Shown: piece after piece, positions 34,982-44,022 of the stretch
Position numbering within the stretch: the first letter of the stretch is position 1
How the letters are laid out: the number at the start of each line of letters is the position of its first letter
Source: Scandinavium sp002470465
GTDB taxonomy: Bacteria; Pseudomonadota; Gammaproteobacteria; Enterobacterales; Enterobacteriaceae
Reading direction: 5' to 3'
NCBI RefSeq assembly: GCF_040750395.1
Contig: NZ_JBFLVD010000015.1
Location: 343,338-407,337 of the forward strand
Length of the DNA stretch: 64,000 nt
Notes under the pieces: generated by a model
The model's input: only the letters and a program-made list of their open reading frames with translations
The model's database searches: none
Told to the model about the DNA's origin: nothing
Made by a program: the position numbers and the translations under genes

Positions 34982-36835
34982 ATGCGAACCCTTTGGCGAT
35001 TTATTGCCGGATTCTTTAAATGGACATGGCGTTTACTGAACTTCGTCCGCGAACTGGTGCTGAACCTGTTCTTTATTCTGCTGGTGCTGGTGTGCGCGGG
35101 TATCTGGATGCAGTTCAGCGGCAGTTCGACCGAAAGCACTGGCCGCGGCGCGCTGCTGATGGATATCACCGGCGTGGTGGTCGATAAGCCCTCTTCCACC
35201 AGCAAATTCGGCGCTATCAGCCGCCAGTTGCTCGGAGCAAACTCCGATCGTCTGCAGGAAAACTCGCTGTTCGATATCGTGCAGACGATTCGCCAGGCGA
35301 AAGACGACCGCAACATCACCGGGATCGTACTGGATCTGAAAAACTTTGCCGGGGCCGATCAGCCGTCTATGCAGTATATCGGCAAGGCGCTGCGCGAATT
35401 CCGCGACGGTGGCAAACCTGTTTACGCCGTGGGCGACAGCTACACTCAGGGCCAGTACTACCTGGCGAGCTTCGCCAATAAAATTTATCTCTCGCCACAG
35501 GGCACCGTGGACCTGCACGGCTTCGCGACCAACGGTCTGTATTACAAATCCCTGCTCGACAAGCTGAAGGTCACCACTCACGTGTTCCGCGTCGGTACCT
35601 ATAAGTCAGCAGTCGAACCATTTATTCGTGACGATATGTCTCCGGCAGCGCGTGAAGCAGACAGCCGCTGGATTGGCGAACTTTGGCAGAACTATCTGAC
35701 GACCGTTGCCGCCAACCGTCAGACCACGCCAGAGCAAATTTTCCCGGGCGCACAGGGGATGCTTGACGGCCTGCGTAAGGTCGATGGCGACACGGCGAAA
35801 TACGCGCTGGATAACAAGCTGGTTGACGTGCTGGCCTCCAGTGCAGAAATCGAAAAGGCAATGAGCAAACAGTTCGGCTGGAGCAAAGCGGATAACGATT
35901 ACCGCGCCGTCAGCTACTACGACTATTCGCTGAAAACCCCTGCGGATAAAGGCGCAAGCGTAGCGGTCATCTTCGCTAACGGTGCAATCATCGACGGAGA
36001 AGAAACCCCGGGCAACGTGGGAGGCGACACCACAGCTTCGCAGATTCGCGATGCGCGTCTTGATCCAAAAGTGAAAGCGATTGTGCTGCGCGTCAACAGC
36101 CCTGGCGGCAGCGTCAGCGCCTCCGAGGTGATTCGTTCTGAACTGGCGGCAGCCCGCGCGGCCGGTAAGCCTGTTGTCGTTTCAATGGGCGGTATGGCAG
36201 CCTCTGGCGGCTACTGGATCTCCACGCCTGCCGATTACATCGTGGCTAACGCCAGCACCCTCACCGGCTCTATCGGTATCTTTGGCGTGATCAATACGGT
36301 TGAAAACAGCCTCGGCACCCTTGGCGTGCATACCGATGGCGTCTCCACTTCTCCGCTCGCCGATATTTCGGTGACCAAAGCGCTGCCGCAGGAAGTGCAG
36401 GACATGATGCAACTGAGCATCGAGAACGGCTACAAGCGCTTTATTACGCTGGTGGCGCAGTCCCGACACAGCACGCCTGTGCAGGTGGATAAGATTGCGC
36501 AGGGCCACGTCTGGACCGGCCAGGACGCGAAAGCTAACGGTCTGGTCGACAGCCTAGGTGATTTCGATGATGCCGTGGCGAAAGCCGCAGAGCTCGCGAA
36601 GCTCACGCAGTGGCACATTGACTACTATCAGGAAGAGCCATCGCTGTTCAGCTCGGTAATTGACAGCCTGAGCGGATCGGTGCGCGCCGCGCTGCCGGAA
36701 GCATTGCAGGCTTATCTGCCCGCGCCGCTGGCGAGTGCTGCAAGCGTGGTAAAAGCGGAAAGCAATAAGCTCGCCGCCTTCAACGACCCGCAGAACCGTT
36801 ACGCATTCTGTCTGACCTGCGCTAACATACGTTAA
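34982..36835 (+). CDS. sppA: Signal peptide peptidase SppA (protease IV)
   Basis: A 617-residue inner-membrane serine protease with one N-terminal membrane segment (about residues 22-43) and tandem ClpP-like domains. The catalytic dyad is Lys208 (RVGTYKSAVEPF) and Ser408 (MGGMAASGGYWIS), one residue off the E. coli numbers. It degrades cleaved signal peptides. A GGGAG site precedes the ATG and a strong terminator follows. Confidence 0.97.
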   Translation: MRTLWRFIAGFFKWTWRLLNFVRELVLNLFFILLVLVCAGIWMQFSGSSTESTGRGALLMDITGVVVDKPSSTSKFGAISRQLLGANSDRLQENSLFDIVQTIRQAKDDRNITGIVLDLKNFAGADQPSMQYIGKALREFRDGGKPVYAVGDSYTQGQYYLASFANKIYLSPQGTVDLHGFATNGLYYKSLLDKLKVTTHVFRVGTYKSAVEPFIRDDMSPAAREADSRWIGELWQNYLTTVAANRQTTPEQIFPGAQGMLDGLRKVDGDTAKYALDNKLVDVLASSAEIEKAMSKQFGWSKADNDYRAVSYYDYSLKTPADKGASVAVIFANGAIIDGEETPGNVGGDTTASQIRDARLDPKVKAIVLRVNSPGGSVSASEVIRSELAAARAAGKPVVVSMGGMAASGGYWISTPADYIVANASTLTGSIGIFGVINTVENSLGTLGVHTDGVSTSPLADISVTKALPQEVQDMMQLSIENGYKRFITLVAQSRHSTPVQVDKIAQGHVWTGQDAKANGLVDSLGDFDDAVAKAAELAKLTQWHIDYYQEEPSLFSSVIDSLSGSVRAALPEALQAYLPAPLASAASVVKAESNKLAAFNDPQNRYAFCLTCANIR

Positions 36836-36841
36836 TTCCTG

Positions 36842-36868
36842 TCCCCTCCGCCGGAGGGGATTTTTTTA
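36842..36868 (+). terminator. Terminator after sppA
   Basis: CCCCTCCG pairs with CGGAGGGG, followed by seven T residues. ansA begins 20 bases later with its own start. Confidence 0.9.
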
Positions 36869-36888
36869 TCTGATTCAGTCACTCCAAC

Positions 36889-37905
36889 ATGCAAAAAAAA
36901 TCAATTTACGTGGCCTACACTGGCGGGACCATCGGGATGCAGCGCTCTGAGCAGGGCTATATTCCGGTGTCTGGCCATCTTCAGCGTCAGCTGGCGCTGA
37001 TGCCAGAGTTCCATCGCCCGGAAATGCCGGACTTCACCATCCATGAATATGCCCCGCTGATGGACTCTTCCGATATGACGCCAGACGACTGGCAGAATAT
37101 TGCTGACGATATTCAGGCGCATTACGATGAGTACGATGGATTCGTCATCCTGCATGGCACGGACACCATGGCCTTCACCGCCTCGGCGCTCTCTTTCATG
37201 CTGGAGAACCTGGGCAAGCCGGTAATTGTGACAGGGTCACAAATCCCACTGGCGGAACTGCGATCAGACGGGCAAATTAATTTGCTGAATGCGCTGTATG
37301 TGGCGGCTAATTACCCGATTAACGAAGTCACGCTGTTCTTCAACAATCGCCTGTTCCGCGGCAACCGCACCACCAAAGCGCATGCCGATGGTTTCGACGC
37401 GTTTGCCTCACCTAACCTGCAACCTTTGCTGGAAGCCGGGATCCACATTCGTCGCTCCGGCACGCCGCCTGCTCCGCACGGTACGGGTGATCTGATCGTT
37501 CATCCGATCACCCCGCAGCCCATTGGCGTGGTCACTATCTATCCCGGCATTTCCGCCGATGTGGTACGTAACTTTCTGCGCCAGCCGGTAAAAGCGCTGA
37601 TCCTGCGCTCTTATGGCGTGGGCAATGCACCGCAAAATGGTGAGTTCCTGAAAGAGCTGGCCGAAGCCAGCAGCCGTGGGATTGTGGTGGTCAACCTCAC
37701 GCAGTGCATGTCTGGCAAGGTGAACATGGGCGGATATGCCACCGGCAACGCACTCGCCCACGCGGGCGTCGTTAGCGGTTTCGATATGACCGTCGAGGCC
37801 ACGCTGACCAAGCTACACTTTCTGCTAACGCAGGGGCTGGATTGCAATGCCGTGCGTACCGCAATGCAGCAGAACCTGCGCGGCGAACTGACGCCGGACG
37901 AATAA
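36889..37905 (+). CDS. ansA: L-asparaginase I (cytoplasmic)
   Basis: A 338-residue enzyme of the same length as E. coli AnsA, without a signal peptide. Active-site threonines lie in TGGTIGM (Thr14) and HGTDTMAFTASAL. It hydrolyses asparagine to aspartate and ammonia. pncA starts 9 bases later, so the two form an operon as in E. coli. Confidence 0.97.
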   Translation: MQKKSIYVAYTGGTIGMQRSEQGYIPVSGHLQRQLALMPEFHRPEMPDFTIHEYAPLMDSSDMTPDDWQNIADDIQAHYDEYDGFVILHGTDTMAFTASALSFMLENLGKPVIVTGSQIPLAELRSDGQINLLNALYVAANYPINEVTLFFNNRLFRGNRTTKAHADGFDAFASPNLQPLLEAGIHIRRSGTPPAPHGTGDLIVHPITPQPIGVVTIYPGISADVVRNFLRQPVKALILRSYGVGNAPQNGEFLKELAEASSRGIVVVNLTQCMSGKVNMGGYATGNALAHAGVVSGFDMTVEATLTKLHFLLTQGLDCNAVRTAMQQNLRGELTPDE

Positions 37906-37914
37906 GGAGCAACG

Positions 37915-38556
37915 ATGAACGGACAAGCGCTGTTACTGGTTGATATCCAAAACGATTTTTGTGCTGGCGGTGCACTGGCTGTACCGGAAGGCGACAGCAC
38001 AGTGGATGTGGCGAATGCGATGATCCATTGGTGCCTGGTGCGCGGCGATGCGATTGTCGCAAGCCAGGACTGGCACCCGGCGAACCACGGCAGCTTTGCC
38101 AGCCAGCATGGCGTTGAGCCCTACACGCAAGGCACGCTAGATGGCCTGCCGCAGACGTTCTGGCCCGATCACTGCGTGCAGAACAGTGAAGGCGCGGAGC
38201 TGCACCCCATGCTCAATTCACAGCATATCGATGTGGTTTTCCCCAAAGGCGAAGCGGTGAATATCGACAGCTACAGCGCATTTTTCGATAACGGTCATCG
38301 TCAGAAAACCGGTCTGGATGAGTGGCTGAAGGCGCAGCAAGTTTCAGAGCTTATCGTGCTGGGCCTCGCGACGGATTATTGCGTCAAATTTACCGTGCTG
38401 GATGCGCTGAAGCTCGGCTATGAAGTCAACGTCATCACCGACGGCTGTCGCGGCGTTAATCTTCAGCCGCAGGACAGCGCGCTGGCGTTTATGGAGATGG
38501 CAGCCGAAGGCGCTACGCTTTATACCTTCGCCGACTGGCAGGAAACGCAGGCCTGA
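37915..38556 (+). CDS. pncA: Nicotinamidase
   Basis: A 213-residue isochorismatase-fold amidase, same length as E. coli PncA. Asp10 lies in LLVDIQNDFCAGGAL; metal ligands are in SQDWHPANHGSF; the nucleophilic cysteine is in LATDYCVKFTVLDA. It returns nicotinamide to the NAD cycle as nicotinate, complementing nadE earlier in the window. Confidence 0.97.
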   Translation: MNGQALLLVDIQNDFCAGGALAVPEGDSTVDVANAMIHWCLVRGDAIVASQDWHPANHGSFASQHGVEPYTQGTLDGLPQTFWPDHCVQNSEGAELHPMLNSQHIDVVFPKGEAVNIDSYSAFFDNGHRQKTGLDEWLKAQQVSELIVLGLATDYCVKFTVLDALKLGYEVNVITDGCRGVNLQPQDSALAFMEMAAEGATLYTFADWQETQA

Positions 38557-38568
38557 GTTTTTGAGATC

Positions 38569-38652
38569 GCCGGGCGGCACTCCGTTTGCCCGGCCTACGT
38601 GGCTGGTACGGCCTGAAGCCCTCACCCGTCCCTCTCCCACAGAGAGAGGGAG
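38569..38652. repeat. REP unit plus CCCTCTCC/GAGAGGG palindrome after pncA
   Basis: A single REP (GCCGGGCGGCACTCCGTTTG...CCGGCCTAC, 38569-38598) is followed by an inverted repeat of the CCCTCTCCC...GAGAGGGAG kind (about 38627-38652). A similar short palindrome stands near 25075-25092 between ynjE and ynjF. Confidence 0.65.
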
Positions 38653-38778
38653 CAACCGTACAACGTCCTCATTTTTCTCCAATTTGAACCCTTCTCGCAT
38701 TTTTTGCGAAGCGGCACTGCTACTCTGTCCTGGCTATTTTTTCGTCACGCCGCGTTGTGTGGCGTGCTTATTTTTTTA

Positions 38779-38790
38779 GTCAAAGAGGAA
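38779..38790 (+). promoter_or_regulatory. Candidate ChiX sRNA target over the chitinase ribosome-binding site
   Basis: GTCAAAGAGGAA, directly before the chitinase start codon and including its Shine-Dalgarno, is a perfect 12-base complement of the ChiX seed UUCCUCUUUGAC (recalled from E. coli). The 9-mer GTCAAAGAG is shared with the chbB-chbC decoy site. Pairing would block ribosome entry, as known for chiP. Confidence 0.55.
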
Positions 38791-38795
38791 ACTGT

Positions 38796-40049
38796 ATGAA
38801 GCTATTGCCTGTTCTGGCAGCCTTCCCCCTGCTCTGCGCGCCGTACGCCTTCGCCGCCGATATGATGTCCGTCGGCTACTTCAACGGCGGCGGTGACGTG
38901 ACCGCCGGTCCCGGCGGCGATATCGATAAGCTGGATGTCCGTCAGATAACGCACCTCAATTACTCCTTTGGTCTCATCTACAACAACGAAACGGGCGAGA
39001 CGAACGAAGCGCTGAAGGACGTCAGCAAACTGCATCAGATCTGGCTGTCGCCTAAAGTGATCGCCGACCTGAAAAAAATCCCTGAGCTGCGCAAGCAAAA
39101 CCCGAACCTGAAGGTGCTGCTGTCGGTGGGCGGCTGGGGAGCCCATGGGTTCTCAGGCGCGGCGGACGATAAAGAGAGTCGCGAAGTCTTTATCCGTTCA
39201 GCAAATGACATCGTCAATACCTACGGCCTGGACGGGATCGATCTCGACTGGGAGTACCCGGTCAACGGCGCGTGGGGGCTGGTGGATAAAAAGCCGGAAG
39301 ACAAGGACAACTTCACCGCCCTGCTGAAAGCGTTACGTGAAGCGCTGCCGAAGGAAAAACTGGTCACCGTCGCACTCGGTGCGAATGCGGAAAGTCCGAA
39401 AAGCTGGGTCGACGTGAAGGCCATTGCGCCGTATCTGAACTACATCAACCTGATGACTTACGATATGGCCTACGGTACACAGTACTTTAACTCCAACCTG
39501 TATGACTCCCAAACATGGCCTACGGTGGCGCAGGCGGATAAGTACAGCGCTGATTTCGTGGTGAACAACTATCTGGCGGCCGGGCTGAAGCCTGAGCAGA
39601 TGAATCTGGGTATTGGTTTCTATGGCCGGGTGCCGAAGCGAGCCACTGAGCCAGGTATCGACTGGAGCAAGCCGGATGCCCAGAAGAACCCGGTCACGCA
39701 ACCGTATTTTGGCCCAGCGGAAATCGCGCTGTTTAAATCACTCGGCTTCGATCTCAGCAAAGACACCTACGTGAAGTACAACGACATTGTCGACAAGCTG
39801 ATTCACGATCCGCAGAAGCGCTTTACCGAACAGTGGGATGATGAGGCGAAAGTACCGTGGCTGTCGCTGAAGTCGGCTGAAGGGAAACCGCTGTTTGCGC
39901 TGTCATACGAAAACCCACGCTCGGTGGATTTGAAAGCGCAATACATCAAGGAGAAAGGCCTCGGCGGCGCGATGTTCTGGGAATATGGTGCGGATGACCA
40001 CAACCAGTTAGCCAGGCAGCTGGCGACGTCTTTAGGGATTAAGCACTGA
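38796..40049 (+). CDS. Secreted GH18 chitinase
   Basis: 417 residues with a signal peptide (cleavage after AFA, about residue 20), then a single family 18 TIM-barrel domain. The catalytic DxxDxDxE motif DGIDLDWE covers residues 146-153 with Glu153 as acid; VLLSVGGWG and the terminal GGAMFWEYG strand are also typical. No chitin-binding module is visible. It should cut chitin chains outside the cytoplasm to feed the chitobiose PTS. ATG 38796 follows AGAGGAA; 13 more upstream codons are open but unlikely. It occupies the place of the E. coli ydjE-ydjL genes, between pncA and yeaC. Confidence 0.94.
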   Translation: MKLLPVLAAFPLLCAPYAFAADMMSVGYFNGGGDVTAGPGGDIDKLDVRQITHLNYSFGLIYNNETGETNEALKDVSKLHQIWLSPKVIADLKKIPELRKQNPNLKVLLSVGGWGAHGFSGAADDKESREVFIRSANDIVNTYGLDGIDLDWEYPVNGAWGLVDKKPEDKDNFTALLKALREALPKEKLVTVALGANAESPKSWVDVKAIAPYLNYINLMTYDMAYGTQYFNSNLYDSQTWPTVAQADKYSADFVVNNYLAAGLKPEQMNLGIGFYGRVPKRATEPGIDWSKPDAQKNPVTQPYFGPAEIALFKSLGFDLSKDTYVKYNDIVDKLIHDPQKRFTEQWDDEAKVPWLSLKSAEGKPLFALSYENPRSVDLKAQYIKEKGLGGAMFWEYGADDHNQLARQLATSLGIKH

Positions 40050-40060
40050 TAAAGCAGAGT

Positions 40061-40140
40061 GCCCGGTGGTGGCTTCGCCGTATCGGGCCTACAGGCAAAC
40101 GCTATCTGTAGGCCCGCGCAAGCAATGCGCCGCCGGGCAT
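40061..40140. repeat. BIME between chitinase and yeaC
   Basis: Paired REP units: GCCCGGTGGTGGCTTCGCCG...GGGCCTAC and GTAGGCCCGCGCAAGC...GCCGCCGGGC. Confidence 0.85.
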
Positions 40141-40153
40141 CAAATCACAAAAC

Positions 40154-40432
40154 TTACTGCATTTTCAGCGTTGCAATCGGCTTCGGTGCGATACCGAAAT
40201 CCTCTTTCAGCTGCTGCTTGCTCTTCATCACCATCTGCCCCTGCGTGTCGATGGTCATGTGCTGCGCGTCGGTGTTATTGCGCGCCTGCCACAGCATCAC
40301 TAACTGCAGGCAATTCTCTTTCTGTTCCGCCGTCAGGGCGATGCCATCCGGCCATTTTCCCAGCTCAACGGCGGTTGCCAGACGCAAATACACTTCCTCT
40401 GACATGCCGTCGATCATTTGCTCAATATTCAC
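40154..40432 (-). CDS. yeaC: DUF1315 family protein YeaC
   Basis: A 92-residue soluble protein. ELGKWPDGIALTAEQKENCLQLVMLWQARNN is shared with E. coli YeaC (quoted in part: LQLVMLWQARNN). Function unknown. The start is GTG at 40432 with ACGGAG about 7 bases upstream. It lies 42 bases after msrB on the same strand, as in E. coli. Confidence 0.9.
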   Translation of the reverse strand: MNIEQMIDGMSEEVYLRLATAVELGKWPDGIALTAEQKENCLQLVMLWQARNNTDAQHMTIDTQGQMVMKSKQQLKEDFGIAPKPIATLKMQ

Positions 40433-40474
40433 CCTTCACTCCGTAGCGCAGGAATAATTTGCTGAATCGTTTCT

Positions 40475-40888
40475 TCAGCCCTTGGTTTGCTCGCCGTTTT
40501 GCTCATCGGTGAAGCTCAACGAAGCCGAATTCACGCAGTAGCGCTCCCCTGTAGGCTGCGGGCCATCCGGGAATACGTGACCAAGATGCGCGTCACAGTT
40601 TCCACAGCGGATTTCAGTGCGCTGCATGCCGTGGGAGGAGTCGTTCAGGTAGCGGATCGCCGTGTCGCTGACGGGTTCATAAAAGCTCGGCCAGCCGCAG
40701 CCAGAGTCGTACTTGCTTTCGGCGGTAAACAGCGCGGCATCGCACACCAGGCAGTGATATACGCCGTCGCGCTTGTTGTGCAGCAGGCGGCCGGTGAACG
40801 GCGGTTCGGTCCCGTGATTCTGCGTCACGTAGAACTGCATTTCGCTGAGCGAGCCTTTCAGCTGCTCCGGGGAAGGTTTGTTGGTCAT
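40475..40888 (-). CDS. msrB: Peptide-methionine (R)-S-oxide reductase MsrB
   Basis: A 137-residue enzyme reducing methionine-R-sulfoxide in proteins. Two zinc CxxC pairs (CLVC, CGNC) and the catalytic cysteine in ERYCVNSASL are present, with GCGWPSFYEPV in the substrate site. ATG 40888 matches the E. coli length; ten extra upstream codons are open. Divergent from gapA. Confidence 0.96.
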   Translation of the reverse strand: MTNKPSPEQLKGSLSEMQFYVTQNHGTEPPFTGRLLHNKRDGVYHCLVCDAALFTAESKYDSGCGWPSFYEPVSDTAIRYLNDSSHGMQRTEIRCGNCDAHLGHVFPDGPQPTGERYCVNSASLSFTDEQNGEQTKG

Positions 40889-41003
40889 GGGCTCACATCT
40901 CGCTGTATTAAGGACCACTTCAGCGTCGATTCTAACAAAACATTAACAATGAAGCGTGAACTTTTGTTCTAAACTTAGTCGTTGCGAAAGGGTCGCCAGA
41001 TAA

Positions 41004-41183
41004 TCGTGATCTGAATCACATTTTTATCTCTTATGGCCTTTAAAATTCCGGGCGCAGCCCCCATGTGGAATTTGGCCCAATGGATGAGTGAGTCGGTCAA
41101 TCGTGCAAAGGCTATGCAGAGGATTGATTTGTCGCAATGATTGACACGATTCCGCTTGACGCTGCGTAAGGTTTTTGTAATTT
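41004..41183 (+). promoter_or_regulatory. gapA promoter region with CRP-type site
   Basis: A near-perfect CRP palindrome (CGTGATCTGAATCACA region, 41004-41021) lies upstream. TTGACG (41156-41161), 16 bases, then TAATTT (41178-41183) form the main promoter, matching E. coli gapA P1. The 338-base msrB-gapA gap holds no gene. Confidence 0.7.
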
Positions 41184-41226
41184 TACAGGCAACCTTTTAT
41201 TCACTAACAAATAGCTGGTGGAATAT

Positions 41227-42222
41227 ATGACTATCAAAGTAGGTATCAACGGTTTTGGCCGTATCGGTCGCATTGTTTTCCGTGCTGCTCAGGAACGTTC
41301 TGACATCGAAATCGTTGCAATCAACGATCTGTTGGACGCTGACTACATGGCGTACATGCTGAAATATGACTCCACTCACGGTCGTTTTAACGGCACCGTT
41401 GAAGTGAAAGACGGTCATCTGATCGTTAACGGTAAAAAAATCCGTGTTACCGCTGAGCGTGATCCGGCTAACCTGAAGTGGAATGAAGCAGGCGTTGACG
41501 TCGTTGCTGAAGCAACGGGTCTGTTCCTGACTGACGAAACCGCGCGTAAACACATCACCGCTGGTGCGAAAAAAGTTGTTCTGACTGGTCCTTCCAAAGA
41601 CAACACCCCAATGTTTGTTAAAGGCGCTAACTTTGACAAATACGAAGGTCAGGACATCGTTTCCAACGCATCCTGCACCACCAACTGCCTGGCACCGCTG
41701 GCGAAAGTTATCAACGACAACTTCGGCATCATCGAAGGTCTGATGACCACCGTTCACGCGACCACCGCAACTCAGAAAACCGTTGATGGCCCGTCTCACA
41801 AAGACTGGCGCGGCGGCCGCGGCGCAGCTCAGAACATCATCCCATCCTCTACCGGCGCTGCTAAAGCAGTAGGTAAAGTACTGCCAGAACTGAACGGCAA
41901 ACTGACTGGTATGGCGTTCCGCGTTCCAACTCCAAACGTATCCGTTGTTGACCTGACCGTTCGTCTGGAAAAAGCAGCGTCTTACGAAGAAATCAAGAAA
42001 GCAATCAAAGCGGCTTCTGAAGGCGCAATGAAAGGCGTTCTGGGTTACACCGAAGACGACGTTGTTTCTACCGATTTCAACGGCGAAGTTTGCACTTCCG
42101 TGTTCGATGCTAAAGCAGGTATCGCACTGAACGACAACTTTGTGAAACTGGTTTCCTGGTACGACAACGAAACTGGCTACTCCAACAAAGTTCTGGACCT
42201 GATCGCTCACATCTCCAAATAA
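41227..42222 (+). CDS. gapA: Glyceraldehyde-3-phosphate dehydrogenase A
   Basis: A 331-residue glycolytic enzyme almost identical to E. coli GapA. The NAD motif GINGFGRIGR opens it, and the active-site cysteine lies in SNASCTTNCLAP. Codon choice is strongly biased to the optimal set, as expected of one of the most expressed genes, and gives a long antisense frame that is not a gene. ATG 41227 follows GGTGGA. Confidence 0.99.
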   Translation: MTIKVGINGFGRIGRIVFRAAQERSDIEIVAINDLLDADYMAYMLKYDSTHGRFNGTVEVKDGHLIVNGKKIRVTAERDPANLKWNEAGVDVVAEATGLFLTDETARKHITAGAKKVVLTGPSKDNTPMFVKGANFDKYEGQDIVSNASCTTNCLAPLAKVINDNFGIIEGLMTTVHATTATQKTVDGPSHKDWRGGRGAAQNIIPSSTGAAKAVGKVLPELNGKLTGMAFRVPTPNVSVVDLTVRLEKAASYEEIKKAIKAASEGAMKGVLGYTEDDVVSTDFNGEVCTSVFDAKAGIALNDNFVKLVSWYDNETGYSNKVLDLIAHISK

Positions 42223-42243
42223 GTTGAGATGAGACTCTGATCC

Positions 42244-42271
42244 AAAAAGGCGACCTCGGTCGCCTTTTTTT
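42244..42271 (+). terminator. Terminator after gapA
   Basis: AAAAAGGCGAC pairs with GTCGCCTTTTT around a CTCG loop, followed by further T residues. Confidence 0.92.
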
Positions 42272-42309
42272 ATGGCTTTACGTTTACGGCTCACCTTTAG
42301 GATTGCACC

Positions 42310-43194
42310 ATGATTAATAAAATTTTTGCTCTCCCGGTAGTTGAACACCTTACCCCTGTCCTCTCCCGCCGTCAGCTGGACGATCTCGAGCTGATCGTTG
42401 TCGATCATCCACAGGTCAAAGCCTCTTTTGCGCTGCAGGGCGCTCACCTGCTTTCCTGGAAGCCAGCGGGCGAAGAAGAAGTGCTGTGGCTCAGCAACAA
42501 CACGCCTTTTAAAAATGGCGTCGCCCTGCGCGGCGGCGTGCCAATCTGCTGGCCATGGTTTGGCCCGGCCGCGCAGCAGGGTCTGCCGGCTCACGGCTTC
42601 GCCCGTAATCTACCGTGGACGCTGAAAGCGCATAACGAAGATGACAACGGCGTGGTGCTGACCTTTGAACTGCAAAACAGCGAAGAGACGAAGAAGCTGT
42701 GGCCGCACGACTTCACGCTGTATGCGCGCTTTAAGGTCGGTAAAACCTGTGAGATTGAGCTTGAGGCTCACGGTGATTTCGAGACCACCTCTGCCCTGCA
42801 CACCTATTTCAACGTCGGTGATATCAGCAAGGTGAAAGTGAGTGGCTTTGGCGATCGCTACATCGACAAAGTGAAGAACGCAGAAGAAGGCGTACTGGCC
42901 GATGGCGTGCAAGCCTTCCCGGACAGAACCGATCGCGTTTATCTCAACGCGGAAGCCTGCAGCGTGATCCACGACGGTGCACTGAATCGCAATATCGACG
43001 TGGTCCATGGTCACCACAGCAACGTGGTTGGCTGGAACCCGGGCCCGGCGCTCTCCATCAGCATGGGCGATATGCCGGACGATGGCTACAAAACGTTTGT
43101 CTGCGTGGAAACCGCCTGCGTGACTAACCCGCAGAAAGTGTCCGAAGAGAAGCCTTCCCGCCTTTCTCAGTCGATTCGCGTCGCTAAGCGTTAA
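42310..43194 (+). CDS. yeaD: D-hexose-6-phosphate mutarotase YeaD
   Basis: A 294-residue aldose-1-epimerase-fold protein. HAFARN-type (PAHGFARNLPW) and LHTYFNVGDI blocks carry the catalytic histidines; a glutamate lies near YKTFVCVETA. E. coli and yeast homologues interconvert anomers of glucose-6-phosphate and related sugars. It follows gapA after a terminator. Confidence 0.94.
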   Translation: MINKIFALPVVEHLTPVLSRRQLDDLELIVVDHPQVKASFALQGAHLLSWKPAGEEEVLWLSNNTPFKNGVALRGGVPICWPWFGPAAQQGLPAHGFARNLPWTLKAHNEDDNGVVLTFELQNSEETKKLWPHDFTLYARFKVGKTCEIELEAHGDFETTSALHTYFNVGDISKVKVSGFGDRYIDKVKNAEEGVLADGVQAFPDRTDRVYLNAEACSVIHDGALNRNIDVVHGHHSNVVGWNPGPALSISMGDMPDDGYKTFVCVETACVTNPQKVSEEKPSRLSQSIRVAKR

Positions 43195-43215
43195 TTCCTC
43201 GCACTGTCATAACGC

Positions 43216-43242
43216 AAAACAGGGCGTCTCCGCCCTGTTTTA
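43216..43242. terminator. Bidirectional terminator between yeaD and mipA
   Basis: A perfect 10-bp stem (AAACAGGGCG/CGCCCTGTTT) with a TCTC loop; A and T runs on both sides allow it to act on either strand between these convergent genes. Confidence 0.9.
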
Positions 43243-43272
43243 TTGCATTCCACGCATCTTATTAGTGCATCA

Positions 43273-44022
43273 TCAGAAGCTGTAGGTGATCCCTGTGGAC
43301 AGCAGACCCGTCCAGCTCTTGTCGATCATTGGGCTGTCAGTGACCTCATCTGACAGACGGGTGTAGCGCCCGATGCCATACACGGTCCAGTCGTCCGTCA
43401 GCTTATAGCTCATCGAAAGCTCTACGTACGGGTTCCAGCCGCTGTCCGGATCGTAGCTGCGCAGGCCACTTTTCCGGGATTCATTTTTGGAAACGCCGTA
43501 GTAGTACTCGTTCTGATTTTCGCTGTTCCACTGCACACCGATGCCCGGCGTTACCGTCAGCTTGCCCGCGTTGTAGCGGTAGAGCCAGGCGGTGTCCCAG
43601 GTGATGCCGTTGCTTTTATCCAGCGTATCACCCGCGAGCGTGGTGCGCAGGAAGCCATACTGGGTAAAGTGCATATACGACAGGCCAGCCATCATCGTTG
43701 ACTGACGACGATCGAGCTTGCGGAGCTGATGATTGTCGCTGTCGCCCGGCTTGAAGTACAGCGGCGACCAGTAAGCGGTGATGGAGAGCTTATCGGCCTG
43801 GTCATTCCAGAGGTAATAGCCCCCGCCAAGACCGTGGAACCAGAAATTCTTGCTTTCGTAATCGATAGCCGGCACCGGATAATAATCAGTGTGATACTGC
43901 TTATACGGATGCCCGACCACGCCAACGCCTGCTCCCAGCGTCAATTTGCTGTCTTCAGCGTGCACAACGGTAGCTGCTGTTGCGAGAAGCAGGCCCGTTG
44001 TTAAAAGTTTAATTGTCTTCAC
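43273..44022 (-). CDS. mipA: MltA-interacting outer-membrane protein MipA
   Basis: A 249-residue OmpV/MipA-family beta-barrel precursor with a signal peptide (cleavage after VVHA, about residue 22). Alternating amphipathic strands end with the terminal phenylalanine typical of outer-membrane proteins (GLLSTGITYSF). E. coli MipA scaffolds MltA and PBP1B; homologues bind cationic drugs. It is divergent from yeaG. Confidence 0.93.
   Translation of the reverse strand: MKTIKLLTTGLLLATAATVVHAEDSKLTLGAGVGVVGHPYKQYHTDYYPVPAIDYESKNFWFHGLGGGYYLWNDQADKLSITAYWSPLYFKPGDSDNHQLRKLDRRQSTMMAGLSYMHFTQYGFLRTTLAGDTLDKSNGITWDTAWLYRYNAGKLTVTPGIGVQWNSENQNEYYYGVSKNESRKSGLRSYDPDSGWNPYVELSMSYKLTDDWTVYGIGRYTRLSDEVTDSPMIDKSWTGLLSTGITYSF

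Noticed and set aside
41197..42594. 465-codon minus-strand frame opposite gapA and yeaD
   Set aside because: It is the antisense shadow of the strongly codon-biased gapA; the sequence has no family resemblance and no ribosome-binding site.
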